From Bacteroidota bacterium (GTDB taxonomy: Bacteria; Bacteroidota; Bacteroidia; Cytophagales; Cyclobacteriaceae): a stretch of DNA of 40,386 bases. A model generated the notes under the pieces. The model did no database searches. It saw nothing but the letters and a program-made list of their open reading frames with translations, and was not told where the DNA came from. The stretch is taken from positions 1-40,386 of the forward strand of contig JABDGP010000024.1 in the NCBI GenBank assembly GCA_013285945.1, given 5' to 3'. Numbering within the stretch: the stretch's first letter is position 1; each line of letters begins with the position of its first letter. This document shows, one piece after another, positions 17,833-26,439 of this stretch. Made by a program: the position numbers and the translations under genes.

Positions 17833-18558
17833 ATGCATTTTTCCTTTATCAAAAACCTAGAGGGCAAAGAACTGACGAATGAGAAGATTCGCGACTTCCG
17901 GCGATTGCTCGTCTCGCAAGTAGCCATTATCGCTTCTATCTTCTATTTAGAAATATCAGAGTCGTTTGGGCTCCTGTTACATCCTGAACTTCCAGAAACA
18001 ATTTTCTTCCTCACATTAGGCGTCTATGTCTTTTTGTTGTGGGATGCACTTCGCAACTACACCAACAACAAAACGATCATCATGATAAATTTTGTCTTTA
18101 TTATCGGTGTATTTGTTCTGGGCACTATTGTGGCTAATCCATTTATTAATTTGATTTATAGATCTGGATTACTCTATAAACTTCTTCTTTTATTCACACA
18201 GATAAGTTTACTCATCGTGGAAGGGTGCGTAATCTATTTTACCGTTATTGAATTCTTGAAAAAAGATTTTGATTTGTCCACCAAACTTTGGGCAGCTGCT
18301 TGTATTTACCTGATGTCGGGCCTGGCCTTTGGAAGCTTTTATGAAATGTTTTGCATTTTCGATGTAGACTGCCTGGGAATTGATCTTCCGCTTCGCACAC
18401 TTGCATTGATGAAACGAATGGGTTACAGTGTAATGGTACTCAGCGGTATGAATATTCCGTATGTGCCGACTGGAGTTATTTACATGGCAAGTACTTTCGA
18501 GGCGCTGTGGGGCCAGCTCTTTGTTGTGTTGATTGTTGGAAGGCTGATGATTAAATGA
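17833..18558 (+). CDS. Ion-channel-like membrane protein without the GYGD filter
   Basis: This 241-residue protein has about five or six hydrophobic segments. The C-terminal third matches bacterial two-helix ion channels in its flanks: LWAAACIYLMSGLAFGSFYE for the outer helix and FEALWGQLFVVLIVGRLM for the inner helix. Where the filter TVGYGD should sit it reads VLSGMNIPYVPTG, so potassium selectivity as usually defined is missing. It could be a channel of other selectivity, a regulatory subunit, or a protein that no longer conducts. Its ATG directly abuts the stop of the EamA gene, and it converges on uvrA with one base between the stops. Confidence 0.72.
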   Translation: MHFSFIKNLEGKELTNEKIRDFRRLLVSQVAIIASIFYLEISESFGLLLHPELPETIFFLTLGVYVFLLWDALRNYTNNKTIIMINFVFIIGVFVLGTIVANPFINLIYRSGLLYKLLLLFTQISLLIVEGCVIYFTVIEFLKKDFDLSTKLWAAACIYLMSGLAFGSFYEMFCIFDVDCLGIDLPLRTLALMKRMGYSVMVLSGMNIPYVPTGVIYMASTFEALWGQLFVVLIVGRLMIK

Positions 18559-18559
18559 A

Positions 18560-21400
18560 TTAAATCTTTCCCTTCAAAAAATCGGCAGTGTAACCCTTCC
18601 CGTGCTTCACCATATCTTCCGGCGTGCCGGCGAACAAAAGATTTCCTCCGTTTTTTTCTCCGCCTTCAGGCCCAAGGTCTATAATCCAATCTGCCGACTT
18701 GATTACTTCCATATTGTGCTCGATTATTATCACTGTATGCCCGAGATCTACTAATGCATTGATTGCTTTGAGCAACTTCGATATATCATGAAAATGTAAT
18801 CCGGTAGTAGGCTCATCAAAAATGAAGAGGATATTGCCGCTCACGTCCGAATTTTTTCCTAGAAAAGAAGCAAGCTTCACGCGTTGAGCCTCACCGCCAC
18901 TCAATGAATTGGACGATTGCCCGAGTTTTACATAACCCAAGCCAACATCGTTCAGCGGGAGGATTTTATCATAAACCGGTTTCTTGTCTTTAAAAAATTC
19001 CAGCCCTTCTTCAACGGTCATGTCGAGAACATCAGCAATGTTTTTTCCATGATGCTCTACTTCCAGCACTTCCTGTTTAAAGCGTTTGCCATGACAACTT
19101 TCGCACATCAGAAAAATATCGGCCATAAACTGCATCTCTACTTTAATCTCACCTTCGCCTTCACAGGTTTCGCAGCGACCACCTTCTACATTAAATGAAA
19201 AATGAGATGGCTTGTATCCGCGTTGCTTTGATAAAGGCTGGTCTGCATAAAGATTACGAATTGCATCATAAGCTTTTACATAGCTGATCGGGTTAGAGCG
19301 TGATGATTTGCCAATCGGATTTTGATCGACAAACTCAACGTGATTTATTTTCGATACGTCACCAATGAGTTGATCATACCTGCCCGGAGTTTCTGATACC
19401 GAGCCGTTAAGTCTTCCGGATGCTGGATAAAGTATTTTCTTAATCAGAGTTGATTTGCCGGAGCCGCTCACACCGGTAACCACAGTAAGTGCTCCTAACG
19501 GGAAAGTCACTTTTAAATTCTTCAGATTATTTTCGCGCGCTCCGACAACGGTAACGGAGTCTTTCCATTTCCTGCGCACGGATGGCACTATGATTTTCTC
19601 CTTTCCCGTGAGGTAATCAGTTGTATGAGAATGTACACTTCCATTCAAATCTTTTAACGTTCCTTGAAAAACGAGATGACCGCCATGTTGCCCCGCATCT
19701 GGTCCAATGTCAATGATCTGATCGGCAGCTCGCATAATTTCTTCTTCATGCTCTACCACGATCACGGTGTTTCCCATATCACGCAACGACTTTAAAACTT
19801 CCACCATCCGAGCTGTATCGCGCGGATGAAGGCCAATGCTCGGCTCGTCCAGAATGTACATCGAACCTACCAGAGCACTGCCCAATGCGGTTGCCAGTTT
19901 TATTCGTTGAAATTCTCCGCCCGACAATGTTGATGTCACGCGGTTTAAAGTCAAATAGCCTAACCCCACTTTGGTCATGTAGCCAAGACGCGATTTTATT
20001 TCGGTGAGAATCCGTTCGGACACTTTTTGATCGTAGGCTGGAAGTTTCAGGTTTTCAAAAAATACCAACGTATCTTCAATTGGCATAAGCACGACATCAG
20101 TAATTGAGGTGTCTGCAATTTTTACGTACGAAGCGTCTTTGCGAAGTTTCGTGCCACGACAGTCGGGACATGTTGTTCTTCCGCGATAACGCGACAACAT
20201 AACACGGTATTGAATTTTGTGTGTTTTCGATTCTAGATATTTGAAGAAAGCATGAAGCCCGTCAAAATATTCATTGCCATTCCAAATCAAATCCCGTTGG
20301 GTTTGATTGAGTTCGCTGTACGGCCTGTGAATGGGAAAATCAAACTTGATCCCGTTTTTTAAAAGTGGTTTCGCCCAGTTACTCATTACTTCGCCTCGCC
20401 ATGGCGCAATAGCATTTTCGTATACCGACAGGCTTTTATCAGGAATAACCAAGTCTTCATCGATGCCAAGAACTTTTCCAAATCCCTCACAAGTCTGGCA
20501 TGCGCCGAAAGGATTATTAAAACTGAAAAAATTTACCGACGGTTCGGTGAATGTAATGCCATCTGCTTCAAACCTGTCTGAAAATATTTTCTTGTCATGT
20601 CCCTCAACATAAATCATACAATCGCCATGGCCTTCGAAGAAAGCTGTCTGCACAGAATCCGAAAGCCGAAATGTTAAATCTTCATCTTTGGCGTTAACAG
20701 AAGCGCGGTCGATCAGGATTTCTATTTCGCCGTTTATTTTTTTTGCCTTCGATTTTTTAGCAGGACTTTTTTCAATTGCAGGCGTTAATGTTTCTTCAAT
20801 GAACTTTACATCACCATCAATAAGAACACGTGCAAATCCCTTGCTAAGTAACAGATTTAATTCGTCCTCTATTTTTCTTCCTTTTTGAATTTTTAATGGG
20901 CAGGCGATCATCAACCGGGCGCCTTCTTTTTGTCTATTGATATAGTCCACTACATCAGTTACAGTGTCTCGTTTCACTTCTTTTCCGCTTATCGGCGAGT
21001 AAGTTTTGCCAATGCGTGCAAAAAGCAATTTCAAATAATCGTAAATCTCAGTGGTAGTACCGACAGTGCTGCGGGGGTTGCGCGTGTTCACCTTCTGCTC
21101 AATGGCGATTGCCGGCGAAACACCCCTGATATAATCAACCTCCGGCTTTTCCATACGGCCAAGAAACTGGCGGGCATAAGAACTTAAGCTCTCCACATAC
21201 ATCCGCTGACCTTCAGCAAAGAGCGTGTCAAAAGCCAGTGAAGATTTCCCCGAACCCGATAACCCTGTAACAACAACTAGCTTATTTCGGGGTATGGCAA
21301 CACTAAGGTTCTTCAGGTTGTTGACTCGTGCACGCTTGATGATGATATATTCTTTCGGATCGAGGTCGTCAAGATGAGAATCTGTGGTGGTTGGGTTCAT
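18560..21400 (-). CDS. uvrA: UvrABC excinuclease subunit A
   Basis: This 946-residue UvrA is the damage-sensing ATPase of nucleotide excision repair, working with UvrB and UvrC. It shows two ABC ATPase modules with Walker A sequences [13 protein letters not shown] and [13 protein letters not shown], two LSGGE signatures, and the zinc-binding pairs CQTCEGFG...CPDCRGTKL and CETCEGEGE...CESCHGKRF. The ATG at 21400 (MNPTTTDSH) is preferred over an upstream in-frame TTG at 21424. A candidate terminator of the upstream gene lies just before it, so it is probably transcribed separately. It is convergent with the channel-like gene. Confidence 0.97.
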   Translation of the reverse strand: MNPTTTDSHLDDLDPKEYIIIKRARVNNLKNLSVAIPRNKLVVVTGLSGSGKSSLAFDTLFAEGQRMYVESLSSYARQFLGRMEKPEVDYIRGVSPAIAIEQKVNTRNPRSTVGTTTEIYDYLKLLFARIGKTYSPISGKEVKRDTVTDVVDYINRQKEGARLMIACPLKIQKGRKIEDELNLLLSKGFARVLIDGDVKFIEETLTPAIEKSPAKKSKAKKINGEIEILIDRASVNAKDEDLTFRLSDSVQTAFFEGHGDCMIYVEGHDKKIFSDRFEADGITFTEPSVNFFSFNNPFGACQTCEGFGKVLGIDEDLVIPDKSLSVYENAIAPWRGEVMSNWAKPLLKNGIKFDFPIHRPYSELNQTQRDLIWNGNEYFDGLHAFFKYLESKTHKIQYRVMLSRYRGRTTCPDCRGTKLRKDASYVKIADTSITDVVLMPIEDTLVFFENLKLPAYDQKVSERILTEIKSRLGYMTKVGLGYLTLNRVTSTLSGGEFQRIKLATALGSALVGSMYILDEPSIGLHPRDTARMVEVLKSLRDMGNTVIVVEHEEEIMRAADQIIDIGPDAGQHGGHLVFQGTLKDLNGSVHSHTTDYLTGKEKIIVPSVRRKWKDSVTVVGARENNLKNLKVTFPLGALTVVTGVSGSGKSTLIKKILYPASGRLNGSVSETPGRYDQLIGDVSKINHVEFVDQNPIGKSSRSNPISYVKAYDAIRNLYADQPLSKQRGYKPSHFSFNVEGGRCETCEGEGEIKVEMQFMADIFLMCESCHGKRFKQEVLEVEHHGKNIADVLDMTVEEGLEFFKDKKPVYDKILPLNDVGLGYVKLGQSSNSLSGGEAQRVKLASFLGKNSDVSGNILFIFDEPTTGLHFHDISKLLKAINALVDLGHTVIIIEHNMEVIKSADWIIDLGPEGGEKNGGNLLFAGTPEDMVKHGKGYTADFLKGKI

Positions 21401-21421
21401 GTAAAGCGTAAAAATAGAAAA

Positions 21422-21451
21422 CAAAACGCCAACACGAAGTGTTCGATTGGC
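21422..21451 (-). terminator. Candidate terminator after the lamin-tail gene
   Basis: Read on the minus strand, AACAC-TTC-GTGTT (21431-21443) is an exact short hairpin. It is flanked by GCC/GGC that can extend the stem across a bulge, and followed by GTTTTGTTTT. It sits between the stop at 21464 and the start of uvrA. Confidence 0.45.
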
Positions 21452-21463
21452 AAGAAATAATTT

Positions 21464-24043
21464 CTATCGGCCAATCACAGCTCGCTTCCGAAAGATCTGA
21501 ATGGAACCACTTGTATCGAAAACTTCAAACCATACTACATAGTAGCCCACACGGGCATGGCTGCCGTCATCGCGGTCGCCATCCCATCGAAAAAAGCCTT
21601 CGTAGGCCAGAGTTTCGTTATTGGCAAGCGTTTTAATCAGCCTTCCTTGTGTATCAAGGATTTTTACATTGGCGGTCATTCCGCTTTGATCAAACTTGTA
21701 ATTGATTTTAGAGAAATCTTTTCCAGGAACCGCCGGAGAAAAAATTTCGGGTTCAATAATAATGACATCTTTGCTTGCGGCTGACTCGGGCCGTGAATTC
21801 GAATTGATAAAACCGGGTGTGGCAAATCCGGCAGATGAACTGGCTGATTTCCAATTGCTGGCATCATTGGTCAGTTCCGAAAAAGATATTCGTTCGAGAG
21901 ACACACCTTCATCATCTTTAATAAATGGCGAGTGCATCTTTTCGGAGTAAGCAAAATGATCTATCGTAAGACTTTTATCATTTACCAAAGCGATTGAGCC
22001 TTGGTCATCTGGCATGCTTGGCAACTTTGTCTGAAATAAACTTTTTTGTACGGCTTGAGGATATTGTGTTGCGAGTACAACTGGATCTGAAGTGAAAGCC
22101 AAATAAGCAGCAGGTGCCAAAATGAAATCATTAGGAGTAATCACTTGCGGATTTTCGACTGTAGAGCTTTGTATGTTGCCCAGCTTCCAGTTTTTTAGAT
22201 TGATGTATTTGGGTGAGTTGTTATAAATTTCTACAAAATCAATTCCTCCTGTTCTAGGGTTAAATAGAACTTCATTGACAAGCACATCAAGACTATCAGC
22301 TGTTTCTGGTAATGCAAATGAAAGTTGACTAAAGTTATGTTGTATAATATTTCCACTACAATCATGAAGGCTCGCAACGGTAATCGTATAAAGCTCGCGC
22401 TGTTGCAAAGCCTGAGCAAACTCCAAAGTGATTTGTCGTAAGGCCTTATCCACATAATAGTTTTTCGTAATCGTAATCAACGGAGAGATTGAAAAAGAAA
22501 CTGTTGATAAATCTTTCTCTAGCTTTTCATTGAAAGTCAGCTCTAAAACTGTAGGTGATTGTGCGGTTACCGACAGAAGTTGTGGCCCGGTAATATCAGG
22601 CTTGTTTGCAAAAACTGAATTCTGTTTTCCCGGTGTTCCGCCCGAAGGATCTTCGGAGGCTGTCCAGTTGTCTTCTTCTCCGCAAACATTATTAATGTCA
22701 ATGAGTTCTATCGACCAGCCACCTTCTTGCTTATCGGCATCGTGATACCATTCGAGTGTATAATTAACAGAGTCAATAGTTTGGTTTACTGGATCGCGCA
22801 AGGTGAGATTATCGCCATCGTTATTGAGCGTTGGAAAATTGGAAACACCTATCACATTGCCTGAAAATAATTTAGTATTTGATGACGAAACAATAGTCCA
22901 ATATTGCTGCGGCAAAATAACCTGACTTCCAAAAACAGCTGTAGAAGCACCGTCCGAAAATTTCCAACCGGATAAATCAACAGGATTAGAGCTTCGGTTA
23001 TAAATCTCAATATATTCTTGTGCAGGTAAACCAACTTGCGGACTTGGGTCGGGGAAAATTTCAGTAATAATAATGTCTTTCGGATGAACTGGCATAGATT
23101 GAAAAAACATAAAAGGAAATAATGTTGTAGACATCGCGTTTCCGGCAAGGTCCTTTACACCAGAAACATTCAATAGATTTTGAGTCCCGTTTGAGAAATT
23201 CTTAGTGAAACTAATAACGACGGTTTTGTCATCCGCCTGGAGCGAGGCCGATAAGGGATTACCATTGTTGTCAATCGCGTAATTGTTGATGCTTTCTGAG
23301 GAAGGCTGATCAACCACTTCGGAGAATATTACCGAAAGCGTGTTAGCAGACGTTACCTGTACACTTGCAATTGCGGGTGGCGTTGTATCTGCTATCCGTG
23401 GGCCTGCATAAAAATCATCGTAATAAAATTTAGTAGCATTGCTTGCTGTGTAAACAGCCAACACACCAAAAAATGAAGAGCTATTAATCGTCACTTCTGT
23501 ACCACTCTTTTCGAAAGTAAAATTTGTCCCGCCGGTATAGTCAGTATACAAACTCCAAAGCCCGGTGTTATCGCGTGTCACTTTTATTCGCACGGCAAAT
23601 GAATTAGCAATAGTTCCGTTTGCGCCACGACAAACGGAAATTGATGTTGAGCCACTTTGCCGAAACAACTCGATGGCATCGTTGCTGCCAGCTTCTCCAA
23701 ACTGGAGATAATAACCATTCAGCGGCTGTGAGAAATCGACATTGTCGCTCACCAAATAGATCCTTCCGTAGTTTGTCGACGAAGGCGAAAAAGTTTGCTT
23801 CACATATACTTGCCACTCATATTTATCAAGGCTGACGGTAATAAATGGCGTTGACAGGTATGAACGTGCGGCCACAGAGTTGCTCAATTGTAGTTGCTTG
23901 GAAGTGTTAACAATATATTGCAAAGCTGATCCCGACCACACAGGGTTGCTTGTAAAATCTCCATCGGAGAAATTATCTGAAACTTGCGCCCTACAAACAG
24001 TCGTTAAGGCGAGCAGAAAAATAATCGTTGGGAATTTCATCAT
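21464..24043 (-). CDS. Secreted lamin-tail-domain protein
   Basis: This is an approximately 859-residue exported protein. The start is one of two adjacent ATGs (24043 or 24040) before a clear signal peptide (KFPTIIFLLALTTVCRAQ); a longer frame would run into asd. Order of domains: a jelly-roll-like N-terminal region (about 22-215), an SbsA-like Ig domain starting DTTPPAIASVQV, a lamin-tail domain (IIITEIFPDPSP...EYIEIYNRS...DLSGWKFSDG), a second Ig-like domain (DITGPQLLSVTA), a second lamin-tail domain (VLVNEVLFNPRTGGIDFVEIYN...WKLGN), and a FlgD-like terminal Ig domain (FRWDGDRDDGSHARVGYYVV). The last part resembles domains that end type IX-secreted or surface proteins. Function unknown, probably cell-surface adhesion or scaffolding. 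Confidence 0.88.
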   Translation of the reverse strand: MMKFPTIIFLLALTTVCRAQVSDNFSDGDFTSNPVWSGSALQYIVNTSKQLQLSNSVAARSYLSTPFITVSLDKYEWQVYVKQTFSPSSTNYGRIYLVSDNVDFSQPLNGYYLQFGEAGSNDAIELFRQSGSTSISVCRGANGTIANSFAVRIKVTRDNTGLWSLYTDYTGGTNFTFEKSGTEVTINSSSFFGVLAVYTASNATKFYYDDFYAGPRIADTTPPAIASVQVTSANTLSVIFSEVVDQPSSESINNYAIDNNGNPLSASLQADDKTVVISFTKNFSNGTQNLLNVSGVKDLAGNAMSTTLFPFMFFQSMPVHPKDIIITEIFPDPSPQVGLPAQEYIEIYNRSSNPVDLSGWKFSDGASTAVFGSQVILPQQYWTIVSSSNTKLFSGNVIGVSNFPTLNNDGDNLTLRDPVNQTIDSVNYTLEWYHDADKQEGGWSIELIDINNVCGEEDNWTASEDPSGGTPGKQNSVFANKPDITGPQLLSVTAQSPTVLELTFNEKLEKDLSTVSFSISPLITITKNYYVDKALRQITLEFAQALQQRELYTITVASLHDCSGNIIQHNFSQLSFALPETADSLDVLVNEVLFNPRTGGIDFVEIYNNSPKYINLKNWKLGNIQSSTVENPQVITPNDFILAPAAYLAFTSDPVVLATQYPQAVQKSLFQTKLPSMPDDQGSIALVNDKSLTIDHFAYSEKMHSPFIKDDEGVSLERISFSELTNDASNWKSASSSAGFATPGFINSNSRPESAASKDVIIIEPEIFSPAVPGKDFSKINYKFDQSGMTANVKILDTQGRLIKTLANNETLAYEGFFRWDGDRDDGSHARVGYYVVWFEVFDTSGSIQIFRKRAVIGR

Positions 24044-24053
24044 CGGGTCTTGC

Positions 24054-24070
24054 CAAAAATAGTATTTTTG
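24054..24070. promoter_or_regulatory. Symmetric back-to-back -7 boxes between the lamin-tail gene and asd
   Basis: CAAAAATA-G-TATTTTTG is a perfect 17-base palindrome in the 49-base divergent spacer. Read rightward, 24063-24070 is TATTTTTG, which fits the Bacteroidota -7 consensus TAnnTTTG. Read leftward, 24061-24054 gives the same box. No good TTTG -33 box is seen at 19-21 bases on either side. The leftward transcript would have a very short leader. Confidence 0.5.
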
Positions 24071-24092
24071 TAATTCATAAATTTTTTTTAAA

Positions 24093-25088
24093 ATGAAACT
24101 AGCAGTTGTAGGCGCTACCGGCCTTGTAGGCCAAGAAGTTTTGAAAGTAATTGCTGAGCGCAGCATCGAGTTTGATGAGTTGTATTTGGTGGCATCTGCC
24201 AAATCGGTAGGTCAAAAAATGAAATTCAAGGATAAGGAATATACAGTAAAGAGTATTGAAGAAGGATGCGAACTTGCTCCTGACGTTGCTATTTTCTCGG
24301 CAGGTGGCGGAACTTCATTGGAGTGGGCGCCCAAGTATGCCGAAAAAGGAACAATCGTGATTGACAATTCTTCGGCTTGGCGAATGGACCCAACGAAGAA
24401 ATTGGTAGTGCCCGAGATCAATGGTCATGTTCTCAAAATTGATGACAGGATTATTGCCAACCCCAACTGCTCAACAATACAAATGGTGATGGCACTGGCG
24501 CCTTTGCATGTGAAATATAAAATAAAACGTATCGTTGTTTCGACTTACCAATCAGTAACCGGTACTGGAAAAGATGCCGTACGGCAAATGATGGAAGAAA
24601 GGAAGGGAATTGCCAACGGAATCAAAGTATACCCACACCCGATAGACATGAATGCGTTGCCACATATTGACTCTTTTTTGGACAATGGTTATACAAAAGA
24701 AGAGATGAAAATGGTTAATGAAACCCGCAAAATATTGGGCGACAACACAATTGGCGTAACTTCTACCACAGTGCGAATTCCGGCAATTGGCGGGCATTCA
24801 GAAGCTGTAAACGTAGAATTCTATAAAGACTTTGATTTAAGCGAAGTGCGCGAAATCCTTGAAAACACTGAAGGGGTTGAGGTGCAAGATGATGTGAAGA
24901 ACAATGTCTACCCGATGCCCATTCTCTCACATGGTAAAGACGAAGTTTTTGTAGGCCGTTTGCGCAGAGACGAATCACAACCAAACACACTCAATATGTG
25001 GATTGTAAGCGATAACCTGCGCAAAGGAGCAGCAACAAATGCGGTGCAAATTGCAGAGTTTTTGATGGAAAAGAGTCTGGTTTATTAA
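24093..25088 (+). CDS. asd: Aspartate-semialdehyde dehydrogenase
   Basis: This 331-residue enzyme reduces aspartyl phosphate to aspartate semialdehyde with NADPH, the branch point to lysine/diaminopimelate, threonine and methionine. The N-terminal dinucleotide motif is VVGATGLVGQEVL, and the active-site cysteine is in IANPNCSTIQM. The catalytic-domain pattern continues with STYQSVTGTGKDA and the basic residue in TTVRIPAIGGHSEAVNVEF. Length is typical. It is divergent from the lamin-tail gene and followed 30 bases later by lemA, probably in one transcript. Confidence 0.96.
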   Translation: MKLAVVGATGLVGQEVLKVIAERSIEFDELYLVASAKSVGQKMKFKDKEYTVKSIEEGCELAPDVAIFSAGGGTSLEWAPKYAEKGTIVIDNSSAWRMDPTKKLVVPEINGHVLKIDDRIIANPNCSTIQMVMALAPLHVKYKIKRIVVSTYQSVTGTGKDAVRQMMEERKGIANGIKVYPHPIDMNALPHIDSFLDNGYTKEEMKMVNETRKILGDNTIGVTSTTVRIPAIGGHSEAVNVEFYKDFDLSEVREILENTEGVEVQDDVKNNVYPMPILSHGKDEVFVGRLRRDESQPNTLNMWIVSDNLRKGAATNAVQIAEFLMEKSLVY

Positions 25089-25118
25089 TTGTAATTTTGA
25101 ATCAAACTTTAAAATAAT

Positions 25119-25697
25119 ATGAGCAAAGGACTAATTACAACACTCGTAGTAATCGGAATCATCATAGTTTTTGTTGGAGGATTTTTCATGTGGGGAACGG
25201 GAGTTTATGACAGTGCCGTCAAAGAACAGGAAAACGTTAATGAATCGTTTGGGAATGTTCAGGCGACGTATCAAAGAAGGGCTGATCTTATTCCAAGTTT
25301 GGTAGCAACCGTTAAAGGTGCAGCCGAAAATGAAAAAGGAATACTTACTCAGGTGACTCAAGCCAGAGCGGGTATAGTCAATGCAAAAACTCCCGAAGAA
25401 TTGGACAGGGCTGGAAAACAAATTAACACTGCTATCAATCTTGCATTTGAAGCATATCCTCAAATAAGATCAACTGAAAACTTTCAAGAACTCCAATCGC
25501 AATTGGAAGGAACTGAAAACAGGATTAATGTAGCTCGTCAGAGGTACAACGAAACGATCAAAACATACAATTCTTATGTTCGGGGATATTTTAAGCGGAT
25601 GGCATTGAATTGGTTCGGAAGTGGCGAAGAGTTCGCTGTAAGAAAAGGTTTTGAAGCCGCAGCAGGCTCCGAAAAAGCTCCCGAAGTGAAGTTCTAA
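25119..25697 (+). CDS. lemA: LemA-family membrane-anchored protein
   Basis: This 192-residue LemA-type protein has one N-terminal transmembrane segment (LITTLVVIGIIIVFVGGFFMW). A coiled, mostly helical domain follows with the family pattern QRRADLIPSLVATVKG, QVTQARAGIVNAKTPEEL, FQELQSQLEGTENRINVARQRYNE and YFKRMALNWFG. The role of LemA proteins is not settled; they face the outside of the membrane by a short N-terminal tail. A strong terminator follows, closing the asd-lemA unit. Confidence 0.92.
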   Translation: MSKGLITTLVVIGIIIVFVGGFFMWGTGVYDSAVKEQENVNESFGNVQATYQRRADLIPSLVATVKGAAENEKGILTQVTQARAGIVNAKTPEELDRAGKQINTAINLAFEAYPQIRSTENFQELQSQLEGTENRINVARQRYNETIKTYNSYVRGYFKRMALNWFGSGEEFAVRKGFEAAAGSEKAPEVKF

Positions 25698-25721
25698 TTC
25701 TTCAAAAAAACACTTAAAATG

Positions 25722-25750
25722 AAGGCTCGGTAAACCACCGGGCCTTTTTT
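25722..25750 (+). terminator. Terminator after lemA
   Basis: AAGGCTCGGT (25722-25731) and ACCGGGCCTT (25737-25746) pair over ten positions with one T-G pair, loop AAACC, running into TTTTTT at 25745-25750. Confidence 0.88.
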
Positions 25751-25798
25751 GCTTTATCGCAATCTTCTATTGTCTAAATAGTTCTTAAACATCCCTGT

Positions 25799-25813
25799 TT
25801 ACTTATTAAGTAA
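25799..25813. repeat. 15-base palindrome upstream of the NTF2-like gene
   Basis: TTACTTATTAAGTAA is an exact palindrome around a central T, 56 bases before the ATG at 25869. Its position suits an operator, but no regulator is identified. No clear -33/-7 pair is seen in 25751-25868. Confidence 0.35.
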
Positions 25814-25868
25814 GCAAACTTTAAAAACTTGCCGTCGTAATAGAGCAATCATTAACCAATTATAAAAA

Positions 25869-26375
25869 ATGAAAATTAGCTATCTGACTCTGGCCCTTGT
25901 GACAATGTTGAGCTTTGGATCTCAAGCCCAGGAAAAAAAAGCGATTGATACTCTGGCTATCGTAAAACCATTAACTGGTTTTATTGAAGCTTTCAATCAA
26001 AGAAAAGCAAAACTTCCTGAAGGGCTTTTCACACAAGATGCCTTTATTGTTGACTTATTTGCTCCATTTACCTGGACTGGTAAAGTTGCCATGGACGATT
26101 GGTATTCTATACTGTATGGAAGGACACCGGAAGAACAAACACGACAAGCGGCTTCTAAGCAACACGTAGAAATTTCGAAACTAAGTTTCCTTGATGTGAA
26201 AAACGATGTGGCCTATTTCAGCGTTCCGGCCGATCTGACATACACTAACGTTAAAAAAGGAACAAGACATGTAATAAAAGGCTATTGGACAGTTACCGTT
26301 AAGCAGGTCTCTGGCAATTGGCTGATGACATCAAATGTTTGGGCAGTAGTTTCACTCGGAGTGGTGAAATCTTAA
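25869..26375 (+). CDS. Secreted NTF2-like (SnoaL/DUF4440-type) protein
   Basis: This 168-residue protein has a clear signal peptide (MKISYLTLALVTMLSFGSQAQ). The mature part starts with a helical segment (TLAIVKPLTGFIEAFNQRK), then aromatic and beta-rich sequence (VDLFAPFTWTGKVAMDDWYSILYG, KGYWTVTVKQVSGNWLMTSNVWAVV). This is the layout of NTF2-like cone-shaped folds, in which the final beta strand carries the NWLMTS-type sequence. The family includes small-molecule isomerases and many non-enzymatic binders. No catalytic residue can be assigned. It stands alone between two terminators. Confidence 0.7.
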   Translation: MKISYLTLALVTMLSFGSQAQEKKAIDTLAIVKPLTGFIEAFNQRKAKLPEGLFTQDAFIVDLFAPFTWTGKVAMDDWYSILYGRTPEEQTRQAASKQHVEISKLSFLDVKNDVAYFSVPADLTYTNVKKGTRHVIKGYWTVTVKQVSGNWLMTSNVWAVVSLGVVKS

Positions 26376-26377
26376 TT

Positions 26378-26391
26378 GCAATTCGAATTGC
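26378..26391. repeat. 14-base perfect palindrome after the NTF2-like gene
   Basis: GCAATTCGAATTGC is an exact palindrome three bases after the stop codon. It has no loop and no T-run, so it is not a terminator by itself. The terminator hairpin begins eight bases downstream. Confidence 0.35.
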
Positions 26392-26398
26392 TTTGAAG

Positions 26399-26427
26399 AA
26401 CGCCCTGGGTAAAATCGGGGCGTTTTA
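26399..26427 (+). terminator. Terminator between the NTF2-like and TPR genes
   Basis: AACGCCC (26399-26405) and GGGCGTT (26418-26424) form a 7-bp stem with a 12-base loop, followed by TTTTATTTTA. It lies between convergent gene ends at 26375 and 26440. Confidence 0.7.
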
Positions 26428-26439
26428 TTTTATCGGATT

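Noticed and set aside
24041..24202. Upstream extension of the lamin-tail gene into asd
   Set aside because: The extension has no family similarity, and a clear signal peptide starts at the inner ATG pair (24043/24040).
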